A DNA stretch of 16,612 nucleotides from JBCBEX01 sp038528235 (GCA_038528235.1 JBCBEX010000091.1:1-16612), one strand, 5' to 3'. Counted from the first letter of the stretch, positions 1 to 7,215 are shown. Notes: generated by a model from the letters alone, not told the origin. Numbers and translations: made by a program.

Positions 1-3000
1 GGGCTCGTCCGGCTGGCACCGGCGGAATCTGGAACGCCGCGCACGGTCACCCGCTACGGTACCGACGAGGGGCTGCCCGCCGACGCTGTGCTTGCGCTGC
101 ACGAGGACGCAACCGGCGCGCTCTGGATCGGCACGATGGGCGGTGGCCTCGCCCGCTACCGTCCCGACGCGGCCGTAGGCGCGCCGCAGTTCGACACGTT
201 CGGCGTCGCCGAGTGCTTACCGAGCGCGTCCGTGATGGCCGTGCTCAGCACCGACGAGGCGCTGTGGCTGACCTCCAACCGCGGTGTGGCGCGCATCACG
301 CGCGCGTCGCTCGACGCCCACGCCTTCAACCCCGACGCCGCGCTCGGCATCACGCTCTACGGCCTCGCTGACGGCCTGCGCAGCGTCGAGGCCAACGGTG
401 GCCAGCAGCCAGCCGCCTGGGCCGCCCGCGACGGGACGTTCTGGTTCCCGACCACCGAGGGCCTTGCCGGCATCGCTCCGGCGCGCATCCGGCGCAACAC
501 CCTGCCACCGACGGTCACCGTGGAAATGCTGCGCGTGGACGGCGCAGACGTCCCGGTGGGCGCTCCGATCGCGCTCCCGCCGGGCAGCGACAAGATCGAG
601 GTGCGCTACACCGCGCCCAGCTTCCCCGCGCCTGAGACGGTCCGCTTCCGCTACCGCCTCGACGGCCACGACGACGCCTGGTACGACGCCGGTACCCGAC
701 GCGAGGCCTACTACACCAACCTCGGACCCGGCGATTACTCCCTCCGCATTCAGGCCGCGAACAACGACGGCGTGTGGAGCCCGGCCGGGACCACGCTCGC
801 CTTCCGCGTCGAGCCGTTTTTCTGGCAGACCGGGTGGTTCCTCGTCCTGTGCGTGCTGCTCACGCTGGCCCTCGGCTACGCTGCCTACGCGACCCGCGTG
901 GCCCGCCTGAAGGCTCGCCAGCGCCACCTCGAACAGGTCGTGGACGAGCGCACGCGCGCCCTCCGCGATGAGAAGGAGAAGGTGGAGGACGCCCACGCCA
1001 CCATCCAGGCGCAGGCCGACCAGCTTCTCGAACTGGACCGCTTCAAGACGCGCTTCTTCGCCAACATCTCCCACGAGTTCAGGACCCCGCTCACGCTCAT
1101 GCTGGGGCCGCTCGACAACCTCCTCGGCGGAAGCCAGGGACCGCTCGCCACGCCCGTGCGCACGCAGCTGGGCATCATGCAGCGCAACGCGAAGCGCCTC
1201 CTGCGCCTCATCAACCAGTTGCTCGACCTCGCGCGCCTGGAGTCGGGCCGGATGGAGCTACGCGCCCGTCCACGCAACGTTGTCCAGCTTGCCGAGGGCA
1301 TCGTCGCCTCGTTCCAGACCTACACCGAGCAGAAGGGCATCGCGCTCACCCTCGACACGCCCGACGAGGCCGTGTGGCTCTCGTACGAGCCCGACAAGCT
1401 CGAAAAGGTGGTGTTCAACCTGCTTTCCAACGCGGTCAAGTTCACGCCTGCCGACGGCGCCATCGCCGTGGCGGTGGAAGAACACCCGGCCGACGCCGAC
1501 GCGCCCGACGGATGGGTGCACCTGCGCGTATCCGACACGGGCCGCGGCATCCCGCCGGAGAAGCTGCCGCTCATCTTCGACCGCTTTCGGCAGGTCGAGG
1601 ACAGCGATGCACGCGAGCACGAAGGCTCGGGCATCGGCCTCTCGATGGTCCACGAGCTCGTCCAGCTTCACCGCGGCGAGATCGACGTCGAGAGCACCGT
1701 TGGCGAGGGCACCACGTTCACCGTGCGGCTCAAGAAGGGCACCGCCCACCTCCACCCGGACGAGATCGACGCCACCTCGGACATCGACGCGGACGACAGC
1801 ACTGACGGCACCGCGCACGGCCTCGAAGGCTGGATGGTGGACCAAGCGCCAGCCGACGCGCCCGTGCCGGTCGACGCCGCCAATTTCCCCGCCGTCCCCA
1901 ACAGGGGCGCGTTCGCACCCGTGGGCGCGCCGATCGTCACCGACCCGGACGCCCCGACGGTGCTCATCGTGGACGACAATGCCGACATCCGCGCCTACAT
2001 CGCCAGTTGCCTCGCTGGACGCTACCACATCGGCGAGGCTGTGGACGGGCTCGACGGGCTCGACAAGGCGCGTGCGCTCCGGCCCGACATCATCGTCTCC
2101 GACATCATGATGCCGCGGCTCGACGGCAACGGCTTCGTCCAGCGCCTCAAGACCGACGACGCCCTCCGGCACATCCCGGTCATCCTGCTCTCGGCCAAGA
2201 CCTCGCAGGACACCATCGAGACGGGCCTGGCACACGGCGCCGACGAGTACCTCGCCAAGCCGTTCAGCGCCCGCGAATTGCTGCTGCGGCTGCGCAACCT
2301 GCGGCGGCTGCGCGACCAGGAGCGTGCCCTCAAACAGCTCAACGACCACCTGGAGCAGCGCGTCCAGGACCAGGTGCAGGTCATCCTTCGAGAGCGGCAG
2401 GCGCACGTGGAAGCCCTGGAGACCGAGAAGGCTCGGACCGAGCAGGCGCTCGCCTTCCGGTCCATGCTCATGGACAACATGAGCCACGAGTTCCGGACGC
2501 CGCTGACCTCGATCATTGGCTATGCCGAGATCCTCGAGATCGAGACCGACGCGCACCTGCGCGAGTTTGCCGCCTTCATCCTGAAGGGCGGACGGCGGCT
2601 GCTTCGCACCCTCACGGCGCTCATCGAGTATGCCCGCATCGAGTCTGAGACGCCTGAGGAGGGCGGGCTCCTGCTTGCGCTCAACCGGGAGACCGAACGC
2701 GTCACAGAGCACTACCGGGCTCAAGCCGCCCAGCGCGGGCTGCGCCTCGCCCTCCATCTCCCCACGACGCCAGCGTGGGTGCTCGGCGACAGCGGGGCGC
2801 TCCAGTTTGTTCTCGCCACCCTCCTCGACAACGCGGTCAAGTTCACTGAGGCGGGAGCGATCGAGGTGTCGGTCGAGGCCGAGGGCCGCGACGCCGTCCT
2901 GCGTGTCCGCGACACGGGGATCGGGATCGGCCAGGCGTTCCTACCTCGTCTCTTCGAGCCGTTTCAGCAGGAGAGCACTGGGATCAGTAGGGCCTACGAA

Positions 3001-3186
3001 GGCAACGGGCTCAGCCTTGCCATTGCCCACCGCTACGTCCAGCTCATGCACGGGGAGATCACGGTCGAGTCGGTCCCGGGGGCCGGGAGCACGTTCACCG
3101 TACGATGGCCCCTGGCGTCGTGGCCCAAAGGCATGACGCCCATCGACACGGCCAGAGCGCAGCCGTCTCAGGTCCGGACCAACTAG
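1..3186 (+). CDS. Hybrid sensor histidine kinase with two kinase cores (5'-truncated by window edge)
   Basis: This is a membrane sensor kinase. The frame is open to base 1, so the GTG at base 88 is internal and the true start lies upstream. Order of parts: beta-propeller (Reg_prop) blades at about 1-500, with blade motifs such as GALWIGTMGGGLARY; a Y_Y_Y sensor domain at about 580-820; one membrane segment at about 826-891; coiled coil; HisKA with His at 1072 (NISHEFRTPLT); an HATPase with N, G1, F and G2 boxes at about 1390-1730; a receiver at about 1957-2310 with acidic pair at 1972/1975, phospho-acceptor Asp at 2101, Ser 2191 and Lys 2257; a second coiled coil; a second HisKA with His at 2485 (NMSHEFRTPLT); and a second HATPase to about 3110. 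Bacteroidota hybrids of this class usually end in an AraC-type HTH, which is absent here. The ligand is unknown. It is convergent with dapB, with a 23-bp gap. Confidence 0.93.
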   Translation, partial: GLVRLAPAESGTPRTVTRYGTDEGLPADAVLALHEDATGALWIGTMGGGLARYRPDAAVGAPQFDTFGVAECLPSASVMAVLSTDEALWLTSNRGVARITRASLDAHAFNPDAALGITLYGLADGLRSVEANGGQQPAAWAARDGTFWFPTTEGLAGIAPARIRRNTLPPTVTVEMLRVDGADVPVGAPIALPPGSDKIEVRYTAPSFPAPETVRFRYRLDGHDDAWYDAGTRREAYYTNLGPGDYSLRIQAANNDGVWSPAGTTLAFRVEPFFWQTGWFLVLCVLLTLALGYAAYATRVARLKARQRHLEQVVDERTRALRDEKEKVEDAHATIQAQADQLLELDRFKTRFFANISHEFRTPLTLMLGPLDNLLGGSQGPLATPVRTQLGIMQRNAKRLLRLINQLLDLARLESGRMELRARPRNVVQLAEGIVASFQTYTEQKGIALTLDTPDEAVWLSYEPDKLEKVVFNLLSNAVKFTPADGAIAVAVEEHPADADAPDGWVHLRVSDTGRGIPPEKLPLIFDRFRQVEDSDAREHEGSGIGLSMVHELVQLHRGEIDVESTVGEGTTFTVRLKKGTAHLHPDEIDATSDIDADDSTDGTAHGLEGWMVDQAPADAPVPVDAANFPAVPNRGAFAPVGAPIVTDPDAPTVLIVDDNADIRAYIASCLAGRYHIGEAVDGLDGLDKARALRPDIIVSDIMMPRLDGNGFVQRLKTDDALRHIPVILLSAKTSQDTIETGLAHGADEYLAKPFSARELLLRLRNLRRLRDQERALKQLNDHLEQRVQDQVQVILRERQAHVEALETEKARTEQALAFRSMLMDNMSHEFRTPLTSIIGYAEILEIETDAHLREFAAFILKGGRRLLRTLTALIEYARIESETPEEGGLLLALNRETERVTEHYRAQAAQRGLRLALHLPTTPAWVLGDSGALQFVLATLLDNAVKFTEAGAIEVSVEAEGRDAVLRVRDTGIGIGQAFLPRLFEPFQQESTGISRAYEGNGLSLAIAHRYVQLMHGEITVESVPGAGSTFTVRWPLASWPKGMTPIDTARAQPSQVRTN

Positions 3187-3206
3187 TCTACGTGCCATGC
3201 TTGCCG

Positions 3207-3222
3207 GGCTCAGCGCTGAGCC
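3207..3222. terminator. 16-bp perfect palindrome in convergent gap, possible bidirectional terminator
   Basis: GGCTCAGCGCTGAGCC is its own reverse complement and covers the dapB stop codon (TGA on the minus strand, 3212-3210), 20 bp past the kinase stop. As RNA it gives a 6-bp stem with a GCGC loop on either strand. No T-tract follows, so a terminator role is only a guess from position. Confidence 0.35.
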
Positions 3223-3971
3223 TGCAGCAACGCATCGAGCAGGTCGTCGAGCGTGAATAGGCCGTGGCGCTCCTCAGCGCACAGCCACTCGGCCGCGCGG
3301 ACGGCCCCCTCGGCGAAGACCGCGCGACTCTTGGCGACGTGCCGGAACGCGAGGTGCTCAGCCTCGCTGTCGAAGCCGACCGTGTGCTCGCCAAAAACCG
3401 CCCCTACGCGCGTGGACGTGACGTGCAGCGCCGCCGCGTCGATGCGCCCGTGCTGCGCCTCGGGCTCGATGTGGGTCTTGCGAGCAAGGCCGCTCAGCAC
3501 GTCGTCCGCGAGGAGGAGCGCAGTGCCCGAGGGGCTGTCCTGCTTGCCGATGTGGTGTAGTTCGTGGACGTAGGCGTCGAAGCCGGAGAGGTGGTCGAGG
3601 AGCGGGAGCGCGGCCTGGAGCGCGCGGCGCAGCACCGCCACCCCGAGCGAGAAGTTGGGCGCGTGGAGCACCGCGTTCTGCCCTTCCTCGACCCAGCCGC
3701 GCACCTTGGACACATCGTCCTGCCAGCCCGTGGTCCCCACGACGGCGTCGAGGCCGAGCGCGGCGTAGCGGTGGAGGTTGTCGAGCGCCGCGTCGGGCGT
3801 CGAGAAGTCGATGGCGAGGTCGGCGTCGTGCAGGTCCGCGTCGTCGCGGAGGTCGGCGATGGGGTTCGCCGAGCCGAAGCGCGCCACGACAGCGTGCCCG
3901 GCAGCCTCGGCGGCGACCTCGACAGCGGCTCCCATGCGACCGGTCCCAACGAGCGCAATACGAAGTGGCAT
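3210..3971 (-). CDS. dapB: 4-hydroxy-tetrahydrodipicolinate reductase
   Basis: This cytoplasmic enzyme reduces the product of DapA with NAD(P)H in the lysine and meso-diaminopimelate pathway. The protein has 253 residues, normal for the family. It shows the nucleotide-binding GTGRMG at 9-14, GTTGW at 79-83, and the active-site/substrate block ELHHIGKQDSPSGTAL at 137-152, with the His139-His140 pair and Lys143 matching the family HHxxK and SGT motifs. The C-terminal half keeps the R-x-G...G-x-H...F and H-x-A-x-S-R...GA...AA pattern. The frame stays open another 55 codons upstream, but that stretch is low-complexity and non-homologous. The ATG at 3971 starts directly at the Rossmann strand (MPLRIALVGTG) and is preferred. 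It is divergent from the caspase gene and convergent with the kinase. No other lys/dap gene is adjacent. Confidence 0.96.
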   Translation of the reverse strand: MPLRIALVGTGRMGAAVEVAAEAAGHAVVARFGSANPIADLRDDADLHDADLAIDFSTPDAALDNLHRYAALGLDAVVGTTGWQDDVSKVRGWVEEGQNAVLHAPNFSLGVAVLRRALQAALPLLDHLSGFDAYVHELHHIGKQDSPSGTALLLADDVLSGLARKTHIEPEAQHGRIDAAALHVTSTRVGAVFGEHTVGFDSEAEHLAFRHVAKSRAVFAEGAVRAAEWLCAEERHGLFTLDDLLDALLQAQR

Positions 3972-3973
3972 GG

Positions 3974-4011
3974 TTCGACGTGTGGACGTGTGCGGGTGTG
4001 AACGTGCGGAA
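3974..4011. repeat. GTGTGRACGTRTG-type repeat units in the dapB leader
   Basis: Directly before the dapB ATG lie two degenerate units, read on the plus strand as GTGTGGACGTGTGC and GTGTGAACGTGCGG. Matching units recur in the convergent gap at 14290-14372. The role is unknown. Here the units would fall in the dapB 5' leader or promoter. Confidence 0.5.
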
Positions 4012-4073
4012 GGTCGTCCTTGGGAAAAGACGGATGCAACGGCACGGCCGCACGTTTTCGGGTTCGGTGAGGC

Positions 4074-4091
4074 CTCCCCAGTTCTGGGGAG
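4074..4091. promoter_or_regulatory. Inverted repeat in divergent dapB/caspase control region
   Basis: CTCCCCAG-TT-CTGGGGAG is a perfect 8-bp inverted repeat with a 2-bp centre, about 60 bp before the caspase ATG and about 103 bp before the dapB ATG. It could be an operator for a dimeric regulator, or a 7-bp RNA hairpin with a GTTC loop. No T-tract follows, which favours an operator. Confidence 0.4.
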
Positions 4092-4114
4092 CGCGCACGT
4101 CGACGCGGCATCCC

Positions 4115-4123
4115 TAAGTTGAA
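4115..4123 (+). promoter_or_regulatory. Possible -7-like box of the caspase gene
   Basis: TAAGTTGAA, 27 bp before the ATG at 4151, matches the TAnnTT part of the Bacteroidota -7 element but lacks the final TG. No convincing -33 element is seen. This is a weak call based on analogy with the better boxes at 7152, 12025 and 12587. Confidence 0.25.
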
Positions 4124-4150
4124 GGCTACACCCCACCAGATCCGTTGCCT

Positions 4151-6259
4151 ATGCGCTGCCTCGCGCTCCTGCTCGCTGTCCTTGCGGCTCCCGCCGCCCT
4201 TGCCGTCGCCCTGCCCCCGTCCGCGGCGCCCGATGCACCGACGAAGCGCGCGCTCGTCGTGGCCGTGGCCGACTACCCGGACGCGAGTGGCTACAGCGAC
4301 CTCAACGCCGACAACGACGTGCCGCTGATCGTGCAGGCGCTCGGCAGCCAGGGCTTCGCCGAGGACGACATCGTCGTTCTGCAAGACGCGGCGGCCACGC
4401 GCACTGGCATTCTCGACGCGCTCGACGCTCTCATCACTGCAAGTGGGCCCGGCGACGTGGTCGTGCTGCACTACTCCGGCCACGGCGTTCGCATCTCTGA
4501 CGACGACGGCGACGAACTCGACGGCTACGACGAGGCGCTCGCGCCGTACGACGCTGTCACGGCCCCGCTCGACCGCGCCACGGCCACGCACCTCCGCGAC
4601 GACGACCTCGGCGCCGTGCTCGGCCGCCTCCGCCGCAACGTCGGCCCGACTGGCAGCGTCACCGTCTGGCTCGACGCCTGCTACTCCGGCACCGCCACGC
4701 GCAGCGACGCCCCGCAGCGCGGCCACCCGACTCCCATCGGCCCGCCCGCCGATGCGGATGGCGACGGCGTGCCGGACGAGGCGACGCCACTCCTCGACGC
4801 GCCGTCGTCGAGGACCCGCGGAGCCCCGGCGGCCGACGACGCCGCGCTCGCGCCGATCGTCGTGCTCAGCGCGGCCAGCCCCAACGAGCCGAACTGGGAG
4901 TACAAGCACTTCTACACCGAGGGCGGCCGCCGCCGCGCCAAGCTCTACGGCTCGCTGTCGTACGCGCTCAGCCAGGCACTCCGCGAGGTCGAGCCCGGGG
5001 AGACCGTGCGCGCCTTCTTCGACCGCCTCGCAGTGCGGATGAGCACGCTCGCCGCGCAGCAGACGCCCCAGGCCGAGGGCACCCTCGACGCGTTGCTCTT
5101 CAGCGGCCAGACCGTCACCCAGACGCCGTTCTACCGCGTGCGCACCGTCGGTGAAGCCGCCGATGTTGCTACTGCCACACTCGACGGCGGCACGCTGAAC
5201 GGGCTCCTCGCCGATGCACAGGTCGCGTTCTATCCGCGCGGTACCCCCTCGCCGGACGACGCCGACGGACCGCCGCTCGCCACGGGCCGTGTCACCCAGG
5301 CCACGCCCACCGAGGCCACCGTCACGCTCGACGCCCCCTCGGACAACGCGCTGGGCGACGCGTGGGTCTTCGTCACCGCGCCCGGCTTCGGACCGCTGCG
5401 GCTCTACGTTGAACTCGACCCCACGCTGGATGCCTACACGCGCGCGGACCTCGCGCTTGTCTTCGAAGACACCCCAGCGCTCGTGGCTGTCGAGGACGGC
5501 GAGACGGGCGGCCAAACGGGCGGCCAGGTGCGGCTCGCGCAAGAGGGCAACGCCTTCGTGCTCACGGCGACGCAGAGCGGTATCCCCATCGGCGACCCGA
5601 TCCCCGCCGGGCCAACGGCGCTCCGCGACGTGCAGCAGCGGCTCCTCGGCTACGCGCGCAACGCCTACCTCAAGCAGGTCGAGCTCACCCACGACGGCAT
5701 CGACGTGACGCTGGAGCTGGTGCCGGGCCGCTTCTACCGCGACGCCCAGAGCGTGTGGCGCATGGACACCTCGGCCGCCGTCGCCAAGAATGCGGGCGGG
5801 CTGTGGCAGTTCACGCCCGCCGTCGAGGACGCGGGCGGCACGCCGGGCTTCGTCTTCCGCCTCCACAACCGCGGCGACACCGACGCGCACGTCGCGCTCC
5901 TCGAACTCTACCCCGACGGCCGCGTCGAGCAGATCGCGCCCGCCGTGGAGGGCGGCGAATACCTCCTCACCGCCGGACAGACGAAGCTGCTCTCCGTCGA
6001 GGAGGCGCTCGGCCACGCGCGCATCCCCGAGGCGCCGTTCGGCACCTACGTCTTCAAGCTCTTCGCCACCGAGCAGCCCATCGACTTCACGCCTGTGCTC
6101 ACCGACCTCGCCCGGACGCGCTCGGCTAGCCCTCCCAGTGGCGGCCCGCTCGACGCACTCATGGCAGGCGCGCACTACGGCACCCGCTCCGGCGGCCTCG
6201 CGCCGCCCCCGCAGACGGGCGCCACCGCCACGCTCGTGATGGAGGTCGTCGAGGAGTGA
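4151..6259 (+). CDS. Secreted caspase-family (peptidase C14) protein with DUF4384-like C-terminus
   Basis: Predicted exported cysteine peptidase of 702 residues. An N-terminal signal peptide (about residues 1-20, ending ALA) is followed by the caspase fold. The catalytic His111 lies in HYSGHG and Cys177 in DACYSG. Between them SDDDGDELDGYDEALAPYD (116-134) resembles the acidic, calcium-linked segment of type I metacaspases. An insert after the Cys carries D201-A-D203-G-D205-G-V-P-D209-E, a thrombospondin-type-3-like calcium motif. The C-terminal part (about 560-700: LYPDGRVEQI, ...FGTYVFKLFATEQPI) resembles DUF4384, which often follows bacterial caspase domains. Substrates are unknown; such enzymes prefer basic or acidic P1 residues by subfamily, and this cannot be told here. 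A TTG two codons upstream (4145) is possible, but ATG 4151 begins the signal peptide cleanly. The PPC-domain gene follows 83 bp downstream. Confidence 0.9.
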   Translation: MRCLALLLAVLAAPAALAVALPPSAAPDAPTKRALVVAVADYPDASGYSDLNADNDVPLIVQALGSQGFAEDDIVVLQDAAATRTGILDALDALITASGPGDVVVLHYSGHGVRISDDDGDELDGYDEALAPYDAVTAPLDRATATHLRDDDLGAVLGRLRRNVGPTGSVTVWLDACYSGTATRSDAPQRGHPTPIGPPADADGDGVPDEATPLLDAPSSRTRGAPAADDAALAPIVVLSAASPNEPNWEYKHFYTEGGRRRAKLYGSLSYALSQALREVEPGETVRAFFDRLAVRMSTLAAQQTPQAEGTLDALLFSGQTVTQTPFYRVRTVGEAADVATATLDGGTLNGLLADAQVAFYPRGTPSPDDADGPPLATGRVTQATPTEATVTLDAPSDNALGDAWVFVTAPGFGPLRLYVELDPTLDAYTRADLALVFEDTPALVAVEDGETGGQTGGQVRLAQEGNAFVLTATQSGIPIGDPIPAGPTALRDVQQRLLGYARNAYLKQVELTHDGIDVTLELVPGRFYRDAQSVWRMDTSAAVAKNAGGLWQFTPAVEDAGGTPGFVFRLHNRGDTDAHVALLELYPDGRVEQIAPAVEGGEYLLTAGQTKLLSVEEALGHARIPEAPFGTYVFKLFATEQPIDFTPVLTDLARTRSASPPSGGPLDALMAGAHYGTRSGGLAPPPQTGATATLVMEVVEE
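5504..5527 (+). repeat. 12-bp tandem duplication inside the caspase gene
   Basis: ACGGGCGGCCAA is followed at once by ACGGGCGGCCAG, encoding TGGQ-TGGQ in a linker. Being in frame, a change in copy number would not break the gene. Confidence 0.7.
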
Positions 6260-6312
6260 CGCCGTGCACAACCGCCCCGCTGGCTTTTCTCCTCACTCGT
6301 GACTCATCCTTC

Positions 6313-6333
6313 TTCGCTTTGTTGGACCAACCC
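6313..6333 (+). promoter_or_regulatory. Promoter-like box and TTGG-A-CCAA inverted repeat before the PPC gene
   Basis: TTCGCTTTG (6313-6321) resembles the Bacteroidota -7 element and runs into GTTGGACCAAC (6321-6331), an inverted repeat with a one-base centre. The ten bases GGACCAACCC recur at 7161-7170 before the next gene. The ATG is only 9 bp downstream of that 10-mer, so the element is either a short-leader promoter or part of the translation leader. Confidence 0.35.
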
Positions 6334-6342
6334 GCCAGACCC

Positions 6343-7071
6343 ATGAATCGACTGCTTTCTCTCGCTCTCGTGCTTCTGCTCGCGGTGCCCGCGCTCGCGC
6401 AAGACGCCGACTCCACGATGACGGACCGCAAGGGCGTCAACGGCAAGGCCGAACCGATGGCCGCGATGACGAGCCCGCAGGCGCTCGCCGTGCAGCTCGC
6501 GCAGTATGGCCGCGCCACCGACGACGCGCAGGCGCTCGCGACCGCCGCCCAGCTGCTCCTCGACCACCCCGCCGCCCCGCTCGACGGCGAAGTCGATACA
6601 GAGACGATGACGGAGACGATGGACGACGGTGGCCCGGTGGGCGACAAGGCCGACAACAGGATGTCCGACTTCACGGCTGTGGCGCTTCTCGCCGAAGCCG
6701 CGGCCCTCGTCGAGGCCGACTCGCCGCTCGCAGGCGTAATCGAAGATTTACAGGCCCGGGCCGCGCAGCCCGTGCCCTATGGCCGCGTCGGCGGCTCGCT
6801 GCTCGGCGTCTACCGCGTCTCCGCCTACGGCACCAACACGCACTACCTCTCCTTCCGCGGCGGCCAGCGCGCCACCATCGCCATCACCGGCGACCACGAC
6901 ACCGACCTCGACTTCTACCTCTACGACGAGAACGGCAACCTCGTCGCCTCCGACACAGACTACACCGACGTAGGCTACTTCTCCTTCCGACCGCTCTGGA
7001 CGGGACCTTTCCGGCTTCGTGTTCGCAACCTCGGCAACGTCTACAACGAGTACGTCCTCTCGACGAATTAG
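6343..7071 (+). CDS. Secreted protein with PPC-like beta-sandwich domain
   Basis: Exported protein of 242 residues. The chosen ATG begins a classical signal peptide (MNRLLSLALVLLLAVPALA, then QDADS). The reading frame extends 29 codons further upstream from a GTG that overlaps the caspase stop, but that extension would bury the signal peptide and is rejected. The middle is Ala-rich, probably helical, with no recognised domain and with a TETM-TETM duplication. The C-terminal ~95 residues match the bacterial pre-peptidase C-terminal (PPC) pattern: G-Q-R-A-T-I-A-I-T-G, then DTDLDFYLYDENGNLV, then GPFRLRVRNLG and a terminal Y-V-L. PPC domains are usually appended to secreted peptidases. Here the domain is on a separate polypeptide next to a secreted caspase, so a chaperone, substrate or targeting partner is plausible but unproven. 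No catalytic motif is visible. Confidence 0.82.
   Translation: MNRLLSLALVLLLAVPALAQDADSTMTDRKGVNGKAEPMAAMTSPQALAVQLAQYGRATDDAQALATAAQLLLDHPAAPLDGEVDTETMTETMDDGGPVGDKADNRMSDFTAVALLAEAAALVEADSPLAGVIEDLQARAAQPVPYGRVGGSLLGVYRVSAYGTNTHYLSFRGGQRATIAITGDHDTDLDFYLYDENGNLVASDTDYTDVGYFSFRPLWTGPFRLRVRNLGNVYNEYVLSTN
6597..6620 (+). repeat. 12-bp tandem duplication inside the PPC gene
   Basis: ACAGAGACGATG is followed by ACGGAGACGATG (11 of 12 bases identical), encoding TETM-TETM in the region before the PPC domain. It is in frame and of the same unit length as the duplication in the caspase gene. Confidence 0.6.
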
Positions 7072-7118
7072 ATAAGACGTGAGAGAACGCTCTGCACGGG
7101 CTATCCGGCAGGATTTCG

Positions 7119-7150
7119 CACGCGCTCCGTCCGACTAGACGGGGCGCGTG
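7119..7150 (+). terminator. Strong hairpin, likely intrinsic terminator of the PPC gene
   Basis: CACGCGCTCCGTC pairs with GACGGGGCGCGTG over 13 bp, with one U-G pair, around a 6-base CGACTA loop. It starts 48 bp after the stop codon and is followed by GTACGTTTTGGG, which holds a short T-run. It also abuts the promoter-like box of the next gene, so an operator or attenuator role is an alternative. Confidence 0.65.
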
Positions 7151-7151
7151 G

Positions 7152-7170
7152 TACGTTTTGGGACCAACCC
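7152..7170 (+). promoter_or_regulatory. Promoter-like box with TTGG-GA-CCAA repeat before the TonB-C lipoprotein gene
   Basis: TACGTTTTG (7152-7160) fits TAnnTTnTG, close to the Bacteroidota -7 element TAnnTTTG. It overlaps TTGGGACCAA (7158-7167) and the GGACCAACCC 10-mer shared with 6324-6333. The leader to the ATG is 55 bp. The -33 region is not convincing. Confidence 0.4.
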
Positions 7171-7215
7171 ACTGCCTGCGCTTCATCGACCGCGCTCCAC
7201 CGACTGCCTACCGCC

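Noticed and set aside
88..90. GTG at 88 as the start of the first kinase
   Set aside because: The frame is open to base 1 and the sequence before 88 continues a propeller blade, so the gene is truncated by the window edge.
3972..4136. N-terminal extension of dapB to 4136
   Set aside because: The 55 extra residues precede the Rossmann strand, show no family similarity, and would cover the divergent control region.
3494..6271. Long minus-strand open frame (925 codons) antisense to the caspase gene
   Set aside because: A GC-rich codon-shadow frame with Arg/Val/Gly-rich low-complexity translation and no motifs; the same holds for the long antisense frames at 1258-2757 and 8656-10218.
6256..6342. 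Upstream GTG start overlapping the caspase stop for the PPC gene
   Set aside because: It would place 29 residues before a clear signal peptide; ATG 6343 explains the export signal.
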